Source: DASTQL01 sp035761805
Lineage (GTDB): Bacteria > Actinomycetota > Actinomycetes > Jiangellales > Jiangellaceae
Direction of reading: 5' to 3'
Assembly: GCA_035761805.1 (NCBI GenBank)
Contig: DASTQL010000180.1
Span: forward strand, 1-31,736
Length of the DNA: 31,736 nt
In this document: positions 1-8,002 of the stretch, piece after piece
How the letters are laid out: every line of letters starts with the position of its first letter
Numbering within the stretch: position 1 is the first letter of the stretch
Notes under the pieces: generated by a model
The model's input: the letters and a program-made list of their open reading frames with translations, nothing else
Database searches by the model: none
Told to the model about the DNA's origin: nothing
Position numbers and translations under genes: made by a program

Positions 1-2093
1 CCGGCGTGCCCGGCGTGGGCCCCAAGACGGCGGCCAAGTGGCTCAACCAGTTCGGGTCGCTCGACGGGCTGGTCGCCGAGGTGGACACCGTCAAGGGCAA
101 GGCGGGTGACGCCCTGCGTGAGCACCTGTCGCAGGTGCTCACCAACCGACAGGTCAACAACCTGGTCCGCGACCTGCCGCTGGAGGTCCGCCCCGACGAC
201 CTGGTCGCCCGCCCGTGGGACCGCGACGCGGTCCACCGGGTGTTCGACACGCTGCAGTTCCGGGTGCTGCGCGACCGCCTCTACCAGACGCTGGAGTCGG
301 CCCAGCCCGAGGCCGAGGAGGGCTTCGAGGTCGACATCAGCCTCCCCGGCCCCGGGGAGCTGGCCGCCTGGCTGGCCGCCCACGCCTCCACCGGCCGTAC
401 CGGCGTCTCCGTACGAGGGTCCTGGGGGCGCGGCACCGGACAGGTGACGGGGGTGGCGCTCGCCGGCTCCGACGGGGCCGGCGCCTGGTTCGACCCCGCA
501 GCGCTCGACCCGGCCGACGACGTGGCGATCGCCGGCTGGCTGGTCGATCGCGGCCGGGCGAAGGTCCTCCACGACGCCAAGGGCGCCGAGCACGCCCTCT
601 GCGCGCGCGGGTGGCCGCTTGCCGGGCTGGCCGCCGACACGGCCCTGTCCGCGTTCCTGGCCCTTCCGGGGCAGCGCTCGTACGACCTGGCCGACCTGGT
701 CCTGCGGTTCCTCGGCCGTGAGCTGCGGGAGGAGGGCGCCGACCAGGAGGTGCAGCTCTCCCTCGACGGCGGCGACGAGGAGCAGCTCTCCCGGGCCGAC
801 GTGGTGCGCGCCCGGGCCGTCCTCGACCTGGCGGAGGCGCTCGACCGAGAGCTGGCCGCCAAGGGCGGTCGCCGCCTGCTCGACGAGGTCGAGCTGCCCC
901 TCGTCGACGTCCTCGCCCGCATGGAGCGCGTCGGCATCGCCGTCGACGTCGAGCACCTGGCCGAGCTGGAGCGCGGCTTCGCCGAACAGGTCAAGCAGGC
1001 TGCGCAGGACGCCTACGACGCGATCGGCCACGAGGTCAACCTGGGTTCGCCCAAGCAGCTGCAGGTCGTGCTCTTCGACGAGCTCGGGATGCCCAAGACC
1101 AAGCGGACCAAGACCGGGTGGACCACCGACGCCGAGGCCCTGGCGGAGCTGCACGCCAAGACCGAGCACCCCTTCCTCGCCGCCCTGCTCCGGCACCGGG
1201 ACGCCACCCGGCTGCGGGTGACCGTCGAGGGGCTGCTCAAGTGCGTGGACGACGACGGTCGGATCCGCACGACCTACAACCAGACCATCGCCGCCACGGG
1301 CCGGCTCTCCTCGACCGACCCCAACCTGCAGAACATCCCCATCCGTACGGAGGAGGGGCGCCAGATCCGCGAGGCGTTCGTCGTCGGGCCGCGGGCCGAG
1401 GCGCTGCTCACGGCCGACTACAGCCAGATCGAGATGCGGATCATGGCCCACCTGTCCGACGACGACGGGCTGGTCGAGGCGTTCGCGTCGGGCATGGACT
1501 TCCACGCGGTCACCGCCGCCCGGGTCTTCTCGGTCCCGCCGGAGGATGTGACCGGGGCGATGCGGGCGAAGATCAAGGCGATGAACTACGGCCTCGCCTA
1601 CGGCCTGTCCGCGTTCGGCTTGTCCCGGCAGCTCCACATCGACGTGGCCGAGGCGCAGACGCTCATGGACGAGTACTTCGAGCGATTCGGGGGAGTCCGC
1701 GACTACCTCCGCGAGGTGGTCGACCGGGCCAGGCTCGAGGGCTACACCGAGACCATCCTGGGCCGGCGCCGCTACCTCCCAGACCTCACGAGCGACAACC
1801 GCCAGCGTCGCGAGATGGCCGAGCGGATGGCGCTCAACGCGCCGATCCAGGGGTCGGCGGCCGACATCATCAAGGTGGCCATGCTCGGGGTTGACCAGGC
1901 CATCACCGCCGAGGGCCTGTCCAGCCGGCTGCTGCTGCAGGTGCACGACGAGCTCGTCCTCGAGGTGGCGCCCGGTGAGCGGGCGGCCGCGGAGGCACTC
2001 GTCCGCCGCGAGATGGGCGCGGCCTACCCGCTGCGGGCCCCTCTGGACGTCTCCGTGGGGGTCGGGCGCACCTGGCAGGAGGCGGGCCACTGA
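1..2093 (+). CDS. polA: DNA polymerase I, 5' end outside window
   Basis: This is the 3' part of DNA polymerase I, which fills gaps in repair and removes Okazaki primers. The visible chain opens inside the helix-hairpin-helix of the 5' nuclease domain (GVGPKTAAKW at the edge). It continues through a 3'-5' exonuclease-like fold and ends in a complete family A polymerase domain. Polymerase motif A is DYSQIEMR (about 1419-1442), the O-helix is RAKIKAMNYGLAYG (about 1563-1604) and motif C is QVHDELVLEV (about 1938-1967). The exonuclease-like part lacks the DxE metal-binding motif of E. coli Pol I, so proofreading is probably absent, as known for mycobacterial Pol I. The O-helix carries Tyr (1587-1589) where E. 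coli has Phe762. The true start lies upstream of position 1. No clear terminator follows the TGA. Confidence 0.97.
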   Translation, partial: GVPGVGPKTAAKWLNQFGSLDGLVAEVDTVKGKAGDALREHLSQVLTNRQVNNLVRDLPLEVRPDDLVARPWDRDAVHRVFDTLQFRVLRDRLYQTLESAQPEAEEGFEVDISLPGPGELAAWLAAHASTGRTGVSVRGSWGRGTGQVTGVALAGSDGAGAWFDPAALDPADDVAIAGWLVDRGRAKVLHDAKGAEHALCARGWPLAGLAADTALSAFLALPGQRSYDLADLVLRFLGRELREEGADQEVQLSLDGGDEEQLSRADVVRARAVLDLAEALDRELAAKGGRRLLDEVELPLVDVLARMERVGIAVDVEHLAELERGFAEQVKQAAQDAYDAIGHEVNLGSPKQLQVVLFDELGMPKTKRTKTGWTTDAEALAELHAKTEHPFLAALLRHRDATRLRVTVEGLLKCVDDDGRIRTTYNQTIAATGRLSSTDPNLQNIPIRTEEGRQIREAFVVGPRAEALLTADYSQIEMRIMAHLSDDDGLVEAFASGMDFHAVTAARVFSVPPEDVTGAMRAKIKAMNYGLAYGLSAFGLSRQLHIDVAEAQTLMDEYFERFGGVRDYLREVVDRARLEGYTETILGRRRYLPDLTSDNRQRREMAERMALNAPIQGSAADIIKVAMLGVDQAITAEGLSSRLLLQVHDELVLEVAPGERAAAEALVRREMGAAYPLRAPLDVSVGVGRTWQEAGH

Positions 2094-2116
2094 CGCCGGT
2101 GGAACCCCGGAATCGG

Positions 2117-2146
2117 CTGACAGTCAGGGCGTTCTCCCCGTTTACT
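2117..2146 (+). promoter_or_regulatory. Candidate promoter for the lytic transglycosylase
   Basis: CTGACA at 2117-2122 and TTTACT at 2141-2146 are separated by 18 bases and resemble -35 and -10 boxes (5/6 and 4/6 matches). They lie in the 128-base gap between polA and the transglycosylase start at 2222. This is a sequence-pattern call only. Confidence 0.3.
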
Positions 2147-2170
2147 GGAGGCCCGGGTCGTGGGATCGTC

Positions 2171-2182
2171 GTGACTGGTCAC
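2171..2182. repeat. Short inverted repeat GTGAC-TG-GTCAC
   Basis: A perfect 5-bp inverted repeat with a 2-base centre lies between the candidate promoter and the start of the lytic transglycosylase gene. It could be a dimeric regulator's operator or a small hairpin in the leader. The half-sites are closer together than in the CRP/GlxR consensus, so no regulator is named. Confidence 0.35.
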
Positions 2183-2221
2183 ACCCCGCGGAGGGCCCGT
2201 GGCCGTGGGTGAGGTGTGGTG

Positions 2222-3529
2222 ATGAGTGGGGACTGGCGTCGCGGTTTGGCCGCAGGGGTGGCCGCTGCCGTCGCCGTGTTCCCCCCCACCGCGGTGGCCT
2301 GGTGGGTCCTCGAGGCCGACGTGGGGGTCGTGCCGCCCGACGACGTGCTCGTGGAGATGACCACGCGGCCGGCGCCGCCCGCCCCCGTGACCGCCGAGGA
2401 CTACCCCACCAGCCGGGTCGCCGCCGACGTCACGGCCTTGCCCTCGGCGAGTGTCACGGTGGTCAGCTTCACCAGCGCCGAGGAGACGGTCGCACCCGAG
2501 CAGGAGGCGACCGAGGCCGGCGGCACGGGGTCCGGTGGCGTGCGGCCGACGGGTGGCCTCGGCATCCCCGACCTCGTGCTCCAGGCGTACCAGCGGGCGG
2601 CCGAGCGACTCGCCCGCAGTCACCCCGGCTGCGGCGTCAGCTGGCACCTGCTCGCGGGCATCGGCAAGGTCGAGTCCGGCCACGCGTCCGGCGGCCGGGT
2701 GGACGACTCCGGCCGCACCCACCGGCCGATCCTGGGACCGCGCCTGGACGGCGTGTCCACCGCCGCCATCCGCGACACCGACGGCGGGGCCCTGGACGGC
2801 GACACGGTGTGGGACCGGGCGGTCGGCCCGATGCAGTTCATCCCCGGTACGTGGAAGGCCTACGGCACCGACGCCACCGGTGACGGGGTGGCGGACCCGC
2901 ACAACGTCTTCGACGCGGCGCTCTCGGCGGGCAGGTACCTGTGCGCGGGGGGTGGCGACCTCACGACCGAGGCCGGCCGGGTCGCGGCACTGCTCCGTTA
3001 CAACCGCTCGATGAGCTACGTCCGGACGGTGCTCGCGTGGGCCGAGGCCTACGAGTCGGGGCGGGTCCGGTCCACCCCGGCGCTGCCGCCGGGCCCCGTG
3101 CCGGCCGCAGGCACCGCGACGCCGGCACCGGGGTCGCCCACGGCCCCGCCGTCGTCGACACCGACGTCGCCCACCGGTCCCGCCCCGCCGACGAGCCCCA
3201 CCACGACGCCCTCGTCCAGCCCGACCACGAACGAGCCGACTCCCACACCGACGGAGACCACTCCCGAGGAGACGGAGTCGCCGAACCCCGAGCCGGAACC
3301 CTCGCCGAGCGGGTCGGAGACCACGGGACCGGCCGAGCCCACGCCCACCCAGTCGGAGACCACGGCTCCGGCGGAGCCCGCGCCCACCGAGTCCGAGACC
3401 ACGGCTCCGGCCGAGCCCACGCCCACCGAGTCCGAGACCACGGCTCCGGCCGAGCCCGCGCCCACCGAGTCCGAGAGCACGGCTCCGGCCGAGCCCGCGC
3501 CCACCGAGTCCGAGACCACGACGCCGTAG
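2222..3529 (+). CDS. Secreted lytic transglycosylase with Pro/Thr/Glu repeat tail
   Basis: Probable peptidoglycan lytic transglycosylase of the MltB-like (SLT_2) family, which cleaves glycan strands outside the membrane. An N-terminal hydrophobic segment (about residues 7-29 of 435) acts as signal or anchor. The catalytic domain spans roughly 115-285: GIGKVESGH places the likely catalytic Glu at 151, followed by AVGPMQFIPGTW and a DATGDGVADPHN loop, both typical of actinobacterial members. From about residue 285 the chain is rich in Pro, Thr, Ser and Glu, ending in a 13-residue tandem repeat that probably spans the wall. ATG at 2222 is preferred over GTG at 2216 or 2219 because GAGG (2211-2214) then sits 7 bases upstream. 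It lies 11 bases from the convergent flippase gene. Confidence 0.88.
   Translation: MSGDWRRGLAAGVAAAVAVFPPTAVAWWVLEADVGVVPPDDVLVEMTTRPAPPAPVTAEDYPTSRVAADVTALPSASVTVVSFTSAEETVAPEQEATEAGGTGSGGVRPTGGLGIPDLVLQAYQRAAERLARSHPGCGVSWHLLAGIGKVESGHASGGRVDDSGRTHRPILGPRLDGVSTAAIRDTDGGALDGDTVWDRAVGPMQFIPGTWKAYGTDATGDGVADPHNVFDAALSAGRYLCAGGGDLTTEAGRVAALLRYNRSMSYVRTVLAWAEAYESGRVRSTPALPPGPVPAAGTATPAPGSPTAPPSSTPTSPTGPAPPTSPTTTPSSSPTTNEPTPTPTETTPEETESPNPEPEPSPSGSETTGPAEPTPTQSETTAPAEPAPTESETTAPAEPTPTESETTAPAEPAPTESESTAPAEPAPTESETTTP
3314..3526 (+). repeat. 39-bp in-frame tandem repeat, five units plus a partial
   Basis: Units begin at 3314, 3353, 3392, 3431 and 3470, and an 18-base partial unit ends just before the stop. 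Each 39-bp unit encodes 13 residues of the type SETTAPAEPAPTE. Units differ at a few bases, both silent (cggcg/cggcc) and coding (Pro-Ala against Pro-Thr, Gln against Glu, Thr against Ser). This lies inside the transglycosylase gene and codes for its acidic, Pro/Thr-rich tail. Confidence 0.92.
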
Positions 3530-3540
3530 CCGTCGCCGGA

Positions 3541-4743
3541 CTACGTCACCGGCACGACCGTCGCCGGGCGCGCCTGCTCGCGGACCACGCCCCAGGCGGT
3601 GACGACCGTTGCGGCCCCGAGCGCGGGCACCAGGACTCCGGCCAGCCCGGTCGCCGTCAGCTCCACGAACAGGACCAGGGCGACCAGCACGACCCAGACC
3701 ACCGCTCCGGTCCGGTGGTCGCCCGCGGCCAGCTGGGCGTAGACCAGCAGCTGGGCGACGGCGAAGAGGGCGCCCAGGGCGGTGAATCCCCAGAGCCAGG
3801 GTGCCATCGGGGCGTAGGCGGGGCCTGCGACGAGCGCCACGAGGGCATCGGAGGCCACGGCGGAGCCGACCACGAGAGCCGACCCGCAGGCTGCGACCGC
3901 GAGCAGCGCGCGGCGGAGCACGGTCCGCCTGCGCAGTGGGTCGGACAGCGCCGGGAACGCGACCAGCGGCACGAACTGCGGAAGCCAGAAGGCCACCTTG
4001 GTGAAGATCGCCCCGGCCGCGTACCAGCCGCTCTCCGTCGGCGTGAGGACGTGTCTGGCCAGGGTGACGTCGACGTTGGTCAGGGCGACGAATCCGAGGA
4101 GCACGCCGCCTGCGGCGGCCGCATCGTGCAGGACGGGACGCGACCCCGGGACCGACGGTCCCGGTGGTCGCACCGCGAGCCACGCCACCACCGCCGCCAG
4201 CGCGAGGCCGGCCGCCGTCCCGGCGAGCACCGACGAGGCCGTGGGCTGGACCGCGAGCGCCACCAGCCCGCCCACCACCCTCAGCAGCCCCTGGGAGACG
4301 ACCAGGACGGCGAGCAGGCCGAACCGCTCCGCGCCCTGCGAGAGCCCGACCGGGACCGCCGCCGCGGCCAGGGCGGCCACCGCCACGGCGACGGCCAGCG
4401 GTCCGACAGGATCGGGAAGTCGCAGGTAGCGGGTGAGGGCGGGCGTCGCGGCAGCGACCACGGACGCTGCCGCGACGGCGACCAGCAGACCGGCCAGCAC
4501 CGCTGGAGCCAGGTCGGCGTGGCGGGCCCTCCGCCGGGCGACCACGGCCTGGACGGCGAGCGCCGCGACGTTGCCGACGAGGACGACGGCGAGCAGGGCC
4601 GCGAAGGCACCGAACTGCGCCGGGCCGAGGCCACGCGCCGCGAGTGCGGTGAGCCCGTACGCTGCCGCGTTCGCGACGCCGACGCCGGCCGCGACGAGGA
4701 GGTAGCCCCGGGTTCCGGACGCGCGGCCGGAGCCCTGAGCCAC
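3541..4743 (-). CDS. Flippase-like polysaccharide export membrane protein
   Basis: A 400-residue, almost wholly hydrophobic protein with about 12 predicted membrane spans, resembling the Wzx/MurJ-type (MOP superfamily) lipid-linked glycan flippases. The N-terminal part (GYLLVAAGVGVANAAAYG, then ARGLGPAQFGAFAALLAVV) and the stretch LTPTESGWYAAGAIFTKVAFW are typical of polysaccharide biosynthesis flippases. It probably moves a lipid-linked sugar across the membrane for the neighbouring envelope locus. GTG at 4741-4743 is chosen because a GAGGAGGAG ribosome site lies just upstream; the frame stays open further up, but the composition there is antisense to the next gene. It diverges from the gene at 4834 across 90 bases. 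Substrate unknown. Confidence 0.8.
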   Translation of the reverse strand: MAQGSGRASGTRGYLLVAAGVGVANAAAYGLTALAARGLGPAQFGAFAALLAVVLVGNVAALAVQAVVARRRARHADLAPAVLAGLLVAVAAASVVAAATPALTRYLRLPDPVGPLAVAVAVAALAAAAVPVGLSQGAERFGLLAVLVVSQGLLRVVGGLVALAVQPTASSVLAGTAAGLALAAVVAWLAVRPPGPSVPGSRPVLHDAAAAGGVLLGFVALTNVDVTLARHVLTPTESGWYAAGAIFTKVAFWLPQFVPLVAFPALSDPLRRRTVLRRALLAVAACGSALVVGSAVASDALVALVAGPAYAPMAPWLWGFTALGALFAVAQLLVYAQLAAGDHRTGAVVWVVLVALVLFVELTATGLAGVLVPALGAATVVTAWGVVREQARPATVVPVT

Positions 4744-4833
4744 GGTCTCCTCCTCGTGCGTGCGGGTGCGACGGGGTCCCGCGTACGCTGGCCGCCCCGG
4801 TGAGCGGGGTGAGCCTAGCCACGGGGAGAGCCG

Positions 4834-6621
4834 ATGACGCGCGACCGCGGGGAGACGGTGCCCGCTCGGGACAGCCCCACCCGGCGCCACCTGGCGCTGG
4901 CGTCGCTCTGGAGCCTCACCCTCGCGGTCGTCGCCCTGGGACCCGCGCTGGCACCCGGCCACCTCCTCTCGTACGACCTGGTCACGGTGCCCCGGCAGGA
5001 CCTCCTCCCCGCCTCGCTGGGGCTCAGCGACGCTCTGCCCCGCGCCGTGCCGGTCGATGCCCTCGTGGCGGTCGGCACGACGGTGGTGCCCGGCTCGGTG
5101 CTGGTCAAGGCCGTGCTCCTCGCCGCCCTGGTCGCGGCCGGGGTCGGCGCCGCCGTGCTCGTCCCGGTCGGCGGCGCGAGGTCGGCGCTGCTCGCCAGCA
5201 CGGTGATGCTCTGGAACCCGTACGTGGCCGAGCGCCTCGTCCTGGGGCACTGGGCGCTGCTCGCGGCGTACGCCACGCTGCCGTGGGTCATGCATACGGC
5301 GGTCGCGCTCCGGACCCACCCGAGCCGGACCGGCCTGGCGGTGATGGTGCTGCTCCTCGCGGCGGCCGCCATCACCCCGACAGGAGGCATCGTCGCGGCG
5401 TCGCTCGGGATCGCCGTCCTGGCCTGGCCGGGAGACGGCCGGGGGTCGTCGACCCGGGCGCGCTGGGTGGCTGGAGTGGCCGGGGTCGCGGTCGTGGTGA
5501 ACGCCCCCTGGTGGGTGCCCGGGGTGCTCGCCGACGCGCTCCCGCCGGATCCCGCGGGGGTCCAGGCCTTCGCCGCGCGCAGCGAGGCGGTGGCGCTCCT
5601 GCCCACCCTGCTCGGCCTCGGGGGGACGTGGAACGCCGAGGTCGTCCCCGTGGGGAGGGGCCAGGGTCTGGTGGTCGTCGCCTCGGCCGTGTTGATGGTG
5701 GTGCTGGCCGGCCTCGGCTGGCCGGCCCTGCGGGCCCGGCTCGGACCGGGGGTCTGGGGCCTCGCCGGTGTCGCCGTCGCGGGACTTGTCGTGGCGTGGG
5801 TCTCGGCACTGCCCCCCGTGTCCGGGCTGCTGGCCGACCACGCCGGGCTCGCCCCACTCGGGTTGCTGCGGGACGCCGCGAAGTACCTGGGCCCGCTGGC
5901 CCTGCTGTGGGCGGTCACGGTCCCTGCCGGGGCCGCCCGGCTGGCCCGCGCGACTGGTCGCCCGCGGGTCGCCATGGCCCTTGTCCCGTCGGTCCTGGTG
6001 GCTCAGCTGCTGCTGCTGCCGGGCCTGGCCTGGGGGGTCGGGGGGCGTCTGACGACCGTCGACTACCCATCCGACTGGGAGCAGGTCCGGTCGGCGCTGC
6101 TCGAGGCGCCCGACCACGGGGACGCCGTCTCCCTCCCCTGGGGGGCCTTCCGCCGGTTCGACTGGGCGACCAGCACGGTCCTGGACCCGGTACCGCGGTA
6201 CCTCCCGGTGACCGTCGTCCACGCCGACGACCTGCCCGTGGGCGGTCGGGTCGTCCGGGGTGAGTCCCGCCGGGCACGGCAGGTGGCGGCGGCCCTGGGC
6301 ACGGGCCGACCCGCGGTCGACACCCTGCCCCCGCTGGGGGTGGGCTGGGTGGTGGTCGCGAGCAGGACCCCCGGGCCCGAGGTCGATCCCGCTCTGCTCG
6401 AGGGCGCTGAGCCGGTGATAAGGGGAGAGTCCCTGACCCTCCTGCGCCTGCCCGGGCCGGTCGCGCCGACCGGGCCGCCCGGATGGACCACGCCGGTCCT
6501 GGTCGCCGACGGCGTGGCCGGCGGCCTGCTGCTCGCAGCCGCGGGCGTGCTCGTGCTCGACGCGTCGCGAGGGCGGCGGCGCCACCGGGGCCGGTCGGTG
6601 CTAGAGTCGCGGTCGGCCTGA
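4834..6621 (+). CDS. Polytopic membrane protein, GT-C glycosyltransferase-like
   Basis: A 595-residue protein with at least 10 hydrophobic segments and a more soluble region near 405-545. The first outer loop contains LLSYDLVTVPRQD, with an acidic residue placed as in GT-C glycosyltransferases that use lipid-phosphate sugars. WNPYVAERLVLGHWALL (about residues 129-145) is a motif I associate with actinobacterial envelope proteins of this kind. One span lies near the C-terminus (about 555-580). GGGGAGAG ends 4 bases before the ATG. Its position beside DUF2613, AftD-like and DUF3068 genes suggests it corresponds to the M. tuberculosis Rv0226c type; this is recalled, not searched. The enzymatic role is an inference and a non-enzymatic transporter role is possible. 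Confidence 0.7.
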   Translation: MTRDRGETVPARDSPTRRHLALASLWSLTLAVVALGPALAPGHLLSYDLVTVPRQDLLPASLGLSDALPRAVPVDALVAVGTTVVPGSVLVKAVLLAALVAAGVGAAVLVPVGGARSALLASTVMLWNPYVAERLVLGHWALLAAYATLPWVMHTAVALRTHPSRTGLAVMVLLLAAAAITPTGGIVAASLGIAVLAWPGDGRGSSTRARWVAGVAGVAVVVNAPWWVPGVLADALPPDPAGVQAFAARSEAVALLPTLLGLGGTWNAEVVPVGRGQGLVVVASAVLMVVLAGLGWPALRARLGPGVWGLAGVAVAGLVVAWVSALPPVSGLLADHAGLAPLGLLRDAAKYLGPLALLWAVTVPAGAARLARATGRPRVAMALVPSVLVAQLLLLPGLAWGVGGRLTTVDYPSDWEQVRSALLEAPDHGDAVSLPWGAFRRFDWATSTVLDPVPRYLPVTVVHADDLPVGGRVVRGESRRARQVAAALGTGRPAVDTLPPLGVGWVVVASRTPGPEVDPALLEGAEPVIRGESLTLLRLPGPVAPTGPPGWTTPVLVADGVAGGLLLAAAGVLVLDASRGRRRHRGRSVLESRSA

Positions 6622-6643
6622 GCCCCGTTCCCGAGGAGCCCGG

Positions 6644-6796
6644 ATGATCCAGTCGCTGGTCGCCACGGTCGTCGCGCTGCTGCTCGGCGTCCTCGTGGCC
6701 ATCGGCTCCGCGGTGACCCTCGTCTCGGTCGTCGGGTCGCCCGACAACCCCGAGCCGGTGGACCGGCCGCTCGTCGACTACGGCGCCCGCGTCTGA
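6644..6796 (+). CDS. DUF2613-like small membrane protein, 50 aa
   Basis: A short gene encoding 50 residues: a single hydrophobic helix (about residues 5-31, MIQSLVATVVALLLGVLVAI at the start) and a polar tail with PDNPEPVDRPLVDYGARV. It resembles the DUF2613 family of small actinobacterial membrane or secreted proteins; M. tuberculosis Rv0236A, next to aftD, is a member as I recall. The ribosome site GAGGAG (6633-6638) lies 5 bases before the ATG. It follows the gene ending at 6621 by 22 bases, so the two may be co-transcribed, and its last 19 bases overlap the end of the opposing glycosyltransferase gene. Function unknown; a small partner of the AftD-type enzyme is a reasonable guess. Confidence 0.72.
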   Translation: MIQSLVATVVALLLGVLVAIGSAVTLVSVVGSPDNPEPVDRPLVDYGARV

Positions 6797-7917
6797 GCCC
6801 GCTCGGGCGCCACGGTCTCGACCACCGCCGCGAACTCCTTCACCGTCCGATCCCAGTCGAAGGTCGCCGCGCGCTCCCGCGCCGCCATCCCCAGGCGCGT
6901 CCGCAGCGCCGGGTCGGTGAGGAGGCGTCGCAACCCGGCCGTGAGCTCGGCCGGGGAGTCGGCCAGCAGACCGGTCCGGCCGTCCAGGATCGACTCGGCC
7001 ACACCCCCGGCCGCCCGGAACCCGATGGCGGGGACGCCGTGCAGGGCGGCCTCCTGCACCACGAGCCCCCACCCCTCCTTGAGGGACGGGAGTGCCAGGA
7101 CCCAGGCCGAGGAGAGCAGTTCGTGCTTGCGGGACTCGGTCACGGTCCCGTGGAAGGTCACGACGTCCGACACCCCGGTGCGCCCGGTGTACTCCCGCAG
7201 CTGCGGTCGCCACCAGCCGTCACCGACCACGTCGAGGTGCACTCCCGGGACCTCGGTGCGGAGCGCGGCGACGGCGTCGATGGCGTACTCGACCTGCTTG
7301 TGGGGGACCAGCCGGCCCAGCACACACACCCGGGGCGCCGAGGCGGTGTCCCGACGACCGACGGGCGGGTGCTCGATGCCGTTGCGGACCACGACCACGC
7401 GCTCGCGGCCGACACCGACGGTGGCCAGGTCGTCGCGGGTGGCCTCCGAGACCGCGACATACGGGCTGTGCCGGTAGACCCAGGGCGTGAGGCGGGACTC
7501 GATCCACCAGCCCAGGCGGGCGGCGAGGGGACCGTAGACCACCGGCCACTGCTCGCGATGCACGTGGTGGACGAGGACGAGCGTGCGTCGAGCGACCAGC
7601 CGGGCGAGGAAGGGGACGCCGTTCTGCACGTCGACCACGGCGTCGACCCGGCCGAGCCGGCGCAGGGCGAGGGTGGCCAGGGCGGCGGGGTAGACACCCG
7701 TCTTGCCGCCACGGCGACGGTAGCGGACCCCGGCACGCACCTGGTCGGCCGGCGCGCGGTCGTGTCGCGCGCAGCAGACGGTGACCCGCCACCCGCGGGC
7801 CGCGAGTCCCTCCGCCACCCGCTCGACGTAGCGCTCGGACCCGCCGCCCTCGGGGTTGATGGTGTCCCGCCAGTTGAGGAAGACGACGTGTCGTCGACCG
7901 GGGTGCAGCGAGCTCAG
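6778..7917 (-). CDS. GT4 family glycosyltransferase, apparent CTG start
   Basis: A GT-B fold, GT4-type retaining glycosyltransferase that probably adds a nucleotide-sugar residue to a lipid or glycan acceptor at the inner membrane face. The N-terminal Rossmann half starts HVVFLNWRDTINPEGGGSERY, with the glycine-rich loop at about residues 24-26. The C-terminal half has VLGRLVPHKQVEYAI and the EX7E motif KEGWGLVVQEA (Glu 281 and 289 of 379). GTG at 7818 is an available start but would remove the first strand and the glycine-rich loop. No ATG, GTG or TTG lies further upstream in frame. A CTG at 7915-7917 preceded by GGAGG (7923-7927) with a 5-base gap restores a complete domain. The neighbourhood resembles that of M. 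tuberculosis Rv0225. Confidence 0.85.
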   Translation of the reverse strand: MSSLHPGRRHVVFLNWRDTINPEGGGSERYVERVAEGLAARGWRVTVCCARHDRAPADQVRAGVRYRRRGGKTGVYPAALATLALRRLGRVDAVVDVQNGVPFLARLVARRTLVLVHHVHREQWPVVYGPLAARLGWWIESRLTPWVYRHSPYVAVSEATRDDLATVGVGRERVVVVRNGIEHPPVGRRDTASAPRVCVLGRLVPHKQVEYAIDAVAALRTEVPGVHLDVVGDGWWRPQLREYTGRTGVSDVVTFHGTVTESRKHELLSSAWVLALPSLKEGWGLVVQEAALHGVPAIGFRAAGGVAESILDGRTGLLADSPAELTAGLRRLLTDPALRTRLGMAARERAATFDWDRTVKEFAAVVETVAPERAQTRAP

Positions 7918-7990
7918 GGGATCCTCCAGGCCGGCAGGGCGGACGAGCCAGGTTAGCCCACGGGCGGCGCCGGCCCGCCACGCTGGCAGG

Positions 7991-7996
7991 TACCGT
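7991..7996 (+). promoter_or_regulatory. -10 element of a probable leaderless promoter (methyltransferase)
   Basis: TACCGT fits TANNNT and ends 6 bases before the GTG at 8003. No ribosome site is visible between them, which suggests transcription begins at or next to the start codon. No clear -35 box is visible. Confidence 0.45.
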
Positions 7997-8002
7997 CCGG
8001 CT

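Noticed and set aside
2171..2182. CRP/GlxR binding site
   Set aside because: The GTGA and TCAC halves are separated by 4 bases, not the 6 of the consensus.
3314..3526. CRISPR array
   Set aside because: The 39-bp units are contiguous without spacers and lie in frame within a coding gene.
2024..4740. Long open minus-strand frame antisense to polA end and the transglycosylase
   Set aside because: Composition is Arg/Gly/Pro-rich without domains; it is the complementary frame of high-GC genes. The opposing protein has a recognisable enzyme fold.
4744..6585. Upstream extension of the flippase frame to 6585
   Set aside because: The extra 600 residues are Gln/Gly/Arg/Pro-rich, antisense to the polytopic membrane gene, with no hydrophobic segments. 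The GTG at 4743 has a strong ribosome site.
7818..7917. Frameshift or truncation in the GT4 gene
   Set aside because: The N-terminal fold is intact in the same frame, so a non-standard start explains it without a frameshift.
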